Assembly (NCBI RefSeq): GCF_011397635.1
Contig: NC_064773.1
Location: 3,276,501-3,340,500, forward strand
Direction: 5' to 3'
Source: Epinephelus fuscoguttatus
Lineage: Eukaryota > Chordata > Actinopteri > Perciformes > Serranidae
DNA length: 64,000 bases
Both the position numbers and the translations under genes were made by a program. The notes below the pieces were generated by a model, which was not told the origin of the DNA, did no database searches, and saw nothing but the letters and a program-made list of their open reading frames with translations. Positions 60,151-64,000 of this stretch are shown here, piece after piece. The first letter of the stretch is position 1, and each line of letters starts with the position of its first letter.

Positions 60151-60865
60151 CATGGCCAAAAATATGTGGACACACTCTGTCTACATCAGTGTGCATCTTT
60201 ATGGTTTGACCTTTTGAAAAATGTGCAGACTTCTCATTTTCATGCCAAGTTATCTCTTATATAACAGTTTTTCTTTCTCTTATGATTCTCTGTGAAGACT
60301 TTAATTTCACAAATTAAACGTGAAACATTGGAAATATCCTTAATAATGACTTTTAAGTATTTTATCGTTTTTTATTTCTGAATGTAGGCTTTAAGGAATT
60401 CTTTCAAGTTTGGTTTCCTTTCCACGTTATTCCACTTTGTCCTTATTCTGAAAAAGACTATTCCTGCTCAGCTGCTCAGGGTGCTTTCACACCTGCCTTG
60501 TTTGGTTCGGTTCAATCAAACTCAAGTTCATTTGCCCCCTCAGTGCGGTTCGTTTGGGCAGGTGTGAACACAACAATCACACTCAGGTGTGCACCAAAAC
60601 AACCGGACTAAGACCTTCTTGAAGAGGTGGTCTTGGCCTGGTTACAAACGAACTCTGGTGCGGTTGGCTTGTGGTGAGAAGGTGTTCCGACCTCAATCCA
60701 AACCAACTGCAGTCGCATTACGCAACAACAGGTCCAACATGTGGTGTAAAGACTGACACCAGCAGAGTGGAGGCTGTTAGCGCCACATTAATGATCTTAG
60801 TGTCACAGTTTAATCAGATACTGTATGAGCTGCAAAGTTCACTTGTCCACATATTTTTGGTCATG
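60151..60865. mobile_element. DNA transposon-like element with 22-bp inverted ends, hosting a nested element
   Basis: CATGGCCAAAAATATGTGGA(CA) at 60151-60172 is the inverted complement of 60844-60865 with one mismatch. The 715-bp interior has no transposase. From 60477 a second element begins (CAGGGTGCTTTCACACCTGC). The superfamily is uncertain. Confidence 0.65.
60477..60720. mobile_element. Nested hAT-like element starting CAGGGTGCTTTCACACC
   Basis: The left end CAGGGTGCTTTCACACCTGC is followed by TTGGTTCGGTTCAATCAAAC and GGCAGGTGTGAACACAAC, as in a common teleost MITE. A matching opposite end occurs alone at 23793-23812. The right end is not found, so the copy is truncated and the right limit is approximate. 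Confidence 0.55.
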
Positions 60866-61313
60866 TAGTTTACTACCACTAGAGCAGGCTGTTAAATTAA
60901 ATCTATAATATCCCGAAAAAGTTATAATTAAATGTTTTGTCTTCAGGCTCTGTTGTTGTAAACGTCTCTGCAGCCTTTGACTCTGCTGGCAGATCTCCAG
61001 TCAGTTAGCAACAGACGCTTAATCCTGATGTAATAAGATCATACAGCCTGCAGTCTGTCAGTCTCTATCATTATCCTCTACATATACATAATGTGCACAG
61101 TATTGACTTCTACTTTCTCTGTAACGTCCATGTTTGTATTTAAGAACGTCTGTATTTCATTAATTAATTAATTTATTTTTTTATAGGTTTGATCTTATCA
61201 TTATGTATTTGTGCTTGTGATAATTCATTTAAAAATAGCCTGATAACTTTTATATAACATCGTATCTAAGCAAGTTTTAAATCTCTTCAAGGAGATTTTC
61301 ATATAACAGAATG

Positions 61314-61321
61314 AATGGAAA
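61314..61321. repeat. hAT target-site duplication, left (AATGGAAA)
   Basis: Matches AATTGAAA at 61754-61761 in 7 of 8 positions. Confidence 0.7.
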
Positions 61322-61753
61322 CAGTGGTGTAAGGTACGACGGGCCCCAGTGCACACTGTCGTGCGTATATTGACTTGACAAAAATAGAGACTTGACATTG
61401 GATCACATCAACTCACATATTACCCAGCAATCATAGTTGCATATCTGACAAAAAAATCAAAGAAATTAGGAAACTAATCATTTAATTGAATCGTTTTTAT
61501 AGCATGTTTATAGACTTTTGTTTTACATAGCTACTGACTATTTAAAAAAAAAATAAAATAAAATCATGACATAGATGGGTTTATGAAGACATATATAAGC
61601 AAATGGCACCATTTTTAAATTAATAATATTCTTTGATTTAATCATTTATCTGTGAACACAGGTATATTTCCAAAGTGGCAATCTGAATAACTTGCAAGGG
61701 CCCACTCTCTCTACGGGCCCCTCCAACCTGCACTGTCTATATTTACGCCTCTG
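61322..61753. mobile_element. hAT-type MITE
   Basis: A 432-bp element begins CAGTGGTGTAAGGTACGACG and ends TATATTTACGCCTCTG (inverted: CAGAGGCGTAAATATA). The 8-bp flanks differ at one base. It has the same family structure as 25687-26886 but without the nested insertion. Confidence 0.8.
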
Positions 61754-61761
61754 AATTGAAA
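61754..61761. repeat. hAT target-site duplication, right (AATTGAAA)
   Basis: Paired with 61314-61321. Confidence 0.7.
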
Positions 61762-61779
61762 TCAAAAGGAAAGCACATT

Positions 61780-62810
61780 TAACTAGTCCATAGCCACTGG
61801 TAGCTTTGTCACCTTCTACCTATGCCAGTCCTCAATGCCTATGTGCAGTTTCACATAGATTGACCACGTCAGTGAGTAGAAAAACGTGGGACAGACAGAA
61901 TGACTGACTGACAGAATGACACACTGACAGTTTCCGTGATTATGTACAGCATACCATACCATGACTTAGTCATACCAAACATTAGAAACAACACCAACAT
62001 TGGTCCACAGGGGGAGCCACAGCGATCGGTCGCATTTTAGCCATTTTGAAGCATTTTTCTGTTGTTATAGCGCCACCCAGTTGCCAATTAGAGTTAAATT
62101 TCTCCAGTCACCTTGAGGCGTCCTGTTCTACATATCTACCAAGTTTAGTAAAAATCCATATGGCGGTTAGGCCTAGATAAGAAATGAGCTCTCTAGCGCC
62201 CCCATTTTGTTTGATGGGTCAATAATGGAGGGGTCCCCTCAGATTATGTGTGGTCATATGCCTACAAAGTTGCGTGGTGATGGGTGAAACCCTTGAGATG
62301 TTCTACACCTTTATGTGATGAGCCACGCCCTCCACAATATTCATTGCCTTATAGAAGCTCAGTTTTAGGAAGTTTTCCAACTTTTGCCAAGAGGGAACTT
62401 TAGATATTGCTCCCTAGATTATGTTCACCCAGTTTCATGCAGATCGCTCAAACTTCCTAGGAAGAGATCCATTTGAAGTGTCTTTCAAAAAATTCAAAAT
62501 GGCGGAAAATCTATAAAGCGGAAGTTATGGGTTCTTGAGGCAAATGTGTTCCTCATGAGGAGAGGCATCTCTGTGCAAAGTTTCATGTCTCTACCACATA
62601 CGGGGCATGAGATATGCCCATTCAAAGTTTGACATTTCAATGGGTTGCTATAGCGCCCCCCTTTGGCCAATTGATGTAATATTGCTTCATTGGCATCCTC
62701 CCATGACCCTCTACCACTGTGCCAAATTTCACATGGATTGACCAAGTCAGTGAAGAGAAAAACATGGAACAGACACACACAGACAGAGTTTTTGTCATTG
62801 TATAGTATAC
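61780..62810. repeat. Teleost dispersed repeat containing AGCGCCCCC blocks, about two partial copies
   Basis: The block CAGTTTCACATAGATTGACC + AGTAGAAAAACGTGGGACAG at 61848-61895 recurs as AATTTCACATGGATTGACCA + GAAAAACATGGAACAGAC at 62725-62775. Between them are TATAGCGCCACCCAGTTGCC and TATAGCGCCCCCCTTTGGCC, so the unit appears to repeat with a spacing of about 0.88 kb (partial). Minus-strand frame 62494-62778 is not recognised as a protein family. Confidence 0.55.
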
Positions 62811-62814
62811 TCAG

Positions 62815-63420
62815 AACACTTCAGCACACTCTGTAAAATCTTCAGTGTTTATCAGAGTTCACTGGATCAACAGGCAACAGATTAAAAATCTCTGCTTTGG
62901 TCCTTTTTTAAGACGCCCTCGTCCCACCTTTCGAGGCGTTCAGGGTCTCTCAGGACAAAAGTGCAGGGAGCCTCCAGCTGCTTCAGAGATAACACCCAGT
63001 GAGACAGCTGAGAGGCCAACACGCCTGCAGAAGACTCCATCTGTCCGCTGCAGTTTTTAACCCAAACTAAAAATAAAAATAAAATCTCACATCCACCTTG
63101 CACAGTGTGAGGAGGTGGGAGGCCTGCAGGGATGTTTCAGTCCGACTGAACCACACAGAGACATCAATGACTCCACACACACCTGCGTTCAACAATGTGT
63201 TTATGTTGATATTCTTATTATATGTATTTACATGCATGTATCGTATAGTTCAAATCCTGAAGTATATGTAGACAATATTGATGTTTGATATTATTCCATT
63301 ACTTTTCAGCTAGAATAAAGGTGAACATACATTTTTATGATTTACGACAGACTGTTTAGTGTATATGTCAACGACAGGAGCTTGTTGAGATCCTAACAAG
63401 TCTGTAAGGTGTCCTGATGA
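62815..63420. other. Non-coding stretch
   Basis: No gene or element recognised. Confidence 0.4.
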
Positions 63421-63421
63421 T

Positions 63422-63469
63422 CATCCTCCTCCTCCTCCTCCTCCTCCTCCTCCTCCTCCTCCTCCTCCC
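63422..63469. repeat. (TCC)n microsatellite
   Basis: About 15 TCC units. Confidence 0.97.
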
Positions 63470-63474
63470 TGCTC

Positions 63475-64000
63475 TGATCGTCAGTGTTTCACAAACTCTC
63501 ACTCTCTCCTGCCTTCTGCTCACCAGTTCAATTCACAAAATTGTACTGACTTCATAAAAAACAAGTCAAAAGAAGGTTGTGAGCAGCAGAGAGTGACCCT
63601 GAAATCTATAAAACAGCTACTACAAAGATTTTAAAAATAAAATGACTTTAATGCTGAGTTCACACTACGAGTGACATAGCAACAGCGTGACCAGCTTCAT
63701 GACGGCCCAATCACTGTTGAAGTCTTGCTCAAGTACTCGTTAAGGTAGTTACGTCATCATGGCCTTGTGTGTGTCTGCTGCTGGCCTGAAAGCAACTCAA
63801 GTGAACGTCATCTAAAGTTTGTATTTGGTCATAAAAATATCAGGTTTTTTATCAATGTCTGAGCCCCATTTTAACATCACATTTCGACACCCCGTTGCAT
63901 CCCTGTGTGCACTGCAACACACAGAAAGCTAGCATAGCATCAGCTAACTGATTTGTAGCATGTCGCGTCACGCCCGCCAGTTTGTAGCTTCATGTCACTG
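63475..64000. other. Trailing non-coding stretch
   Basis: No gene seen. A possible DNA-element end (CTGAGTTCACACTACGAGTG) at 63655-63674 may continue past the window. Confidence 0.35.

Overview
This 64 kb window looks like nuclear DNA of a ray-finned (teleost) fish, probably a percomorph. The evidence is a cluster of replication-dependent histone genes whose 3' ends carry the fish-type stem-loop GGCTCTTTTAAGAGCC, together with dense teleost-style mobile DNA: L2-like, L1/Tx1-like and other LINEs, a Penelope-like fragment, hAT and Harbinger MITEs, foldback elements, long dinucleotide runs and minisatellites. No prokaryotic genes, operons or CRISPR arrays are present.

About 3.4-11.2 kb is the histone cluster. 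A divergent H3 (minus) / H2A (plus) pair shares a 375-bp promoter, followed by an intact H4 (plus) and an intact H1 (minus). H3 has at least five small coding lesions. H2A has a one-base frameshift and lacks one Leu codon. Both keep promoter and 3'-processing signals. No H2B was found. A degraded LINE (minus strand) lies between H2A and H4 and starts roughly 100 bp upstream of the H4 promoter elements. A second, L1/Tx1-like LINE has inserted into it, bounded by a 9-bp target-site duplication; across the duplication the host LINE reading frame continues exactly.

The flanks of the cluster hold a DNA-transposon remnant (0.8-1.3 kb), a Penelope-like remnant bounded by inverted repeats (1.66-2.12 kb) and an internally deleted L2-like LINE (11.8-13.0 kb).

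From 13 kb to the end I recognise no host protein-coding gene. The sequence is old repeats and unique non-coding DNA. Clear elements are a Harbinger-like MITE (21.2 kb), three hAT-type elements with matching 8-bp target duplications (22.7, 25.7 and 61.3 kb, the second carrying a nested element), a TTAA-flanked foldback (32.3 kb), a TA-flanked foldback (45.4 kb), and an inverted-repeat element with a second element inside it (60.2 kb). Several dispersed families recur within the window. One carries a full palindromic estrogen-response-element sequence overlapping a DR1 nuclear-receptor site (35.58 kb). Two minisatellites stand out: a 30-bp array with 90-bp higher-order structure (47.9-48.8 kb), and a 16-copy 74-bp array in which each standard unit holds a 22-codon ORF with a Kozak-like start (55.7-56.9 kb).

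I did not find a new multi-gene system. The most useful leads are the damaged but signal-complete H3/H2A pair, the datable nested LINE insertion, the receptor-site repeat and the 74-bp array.
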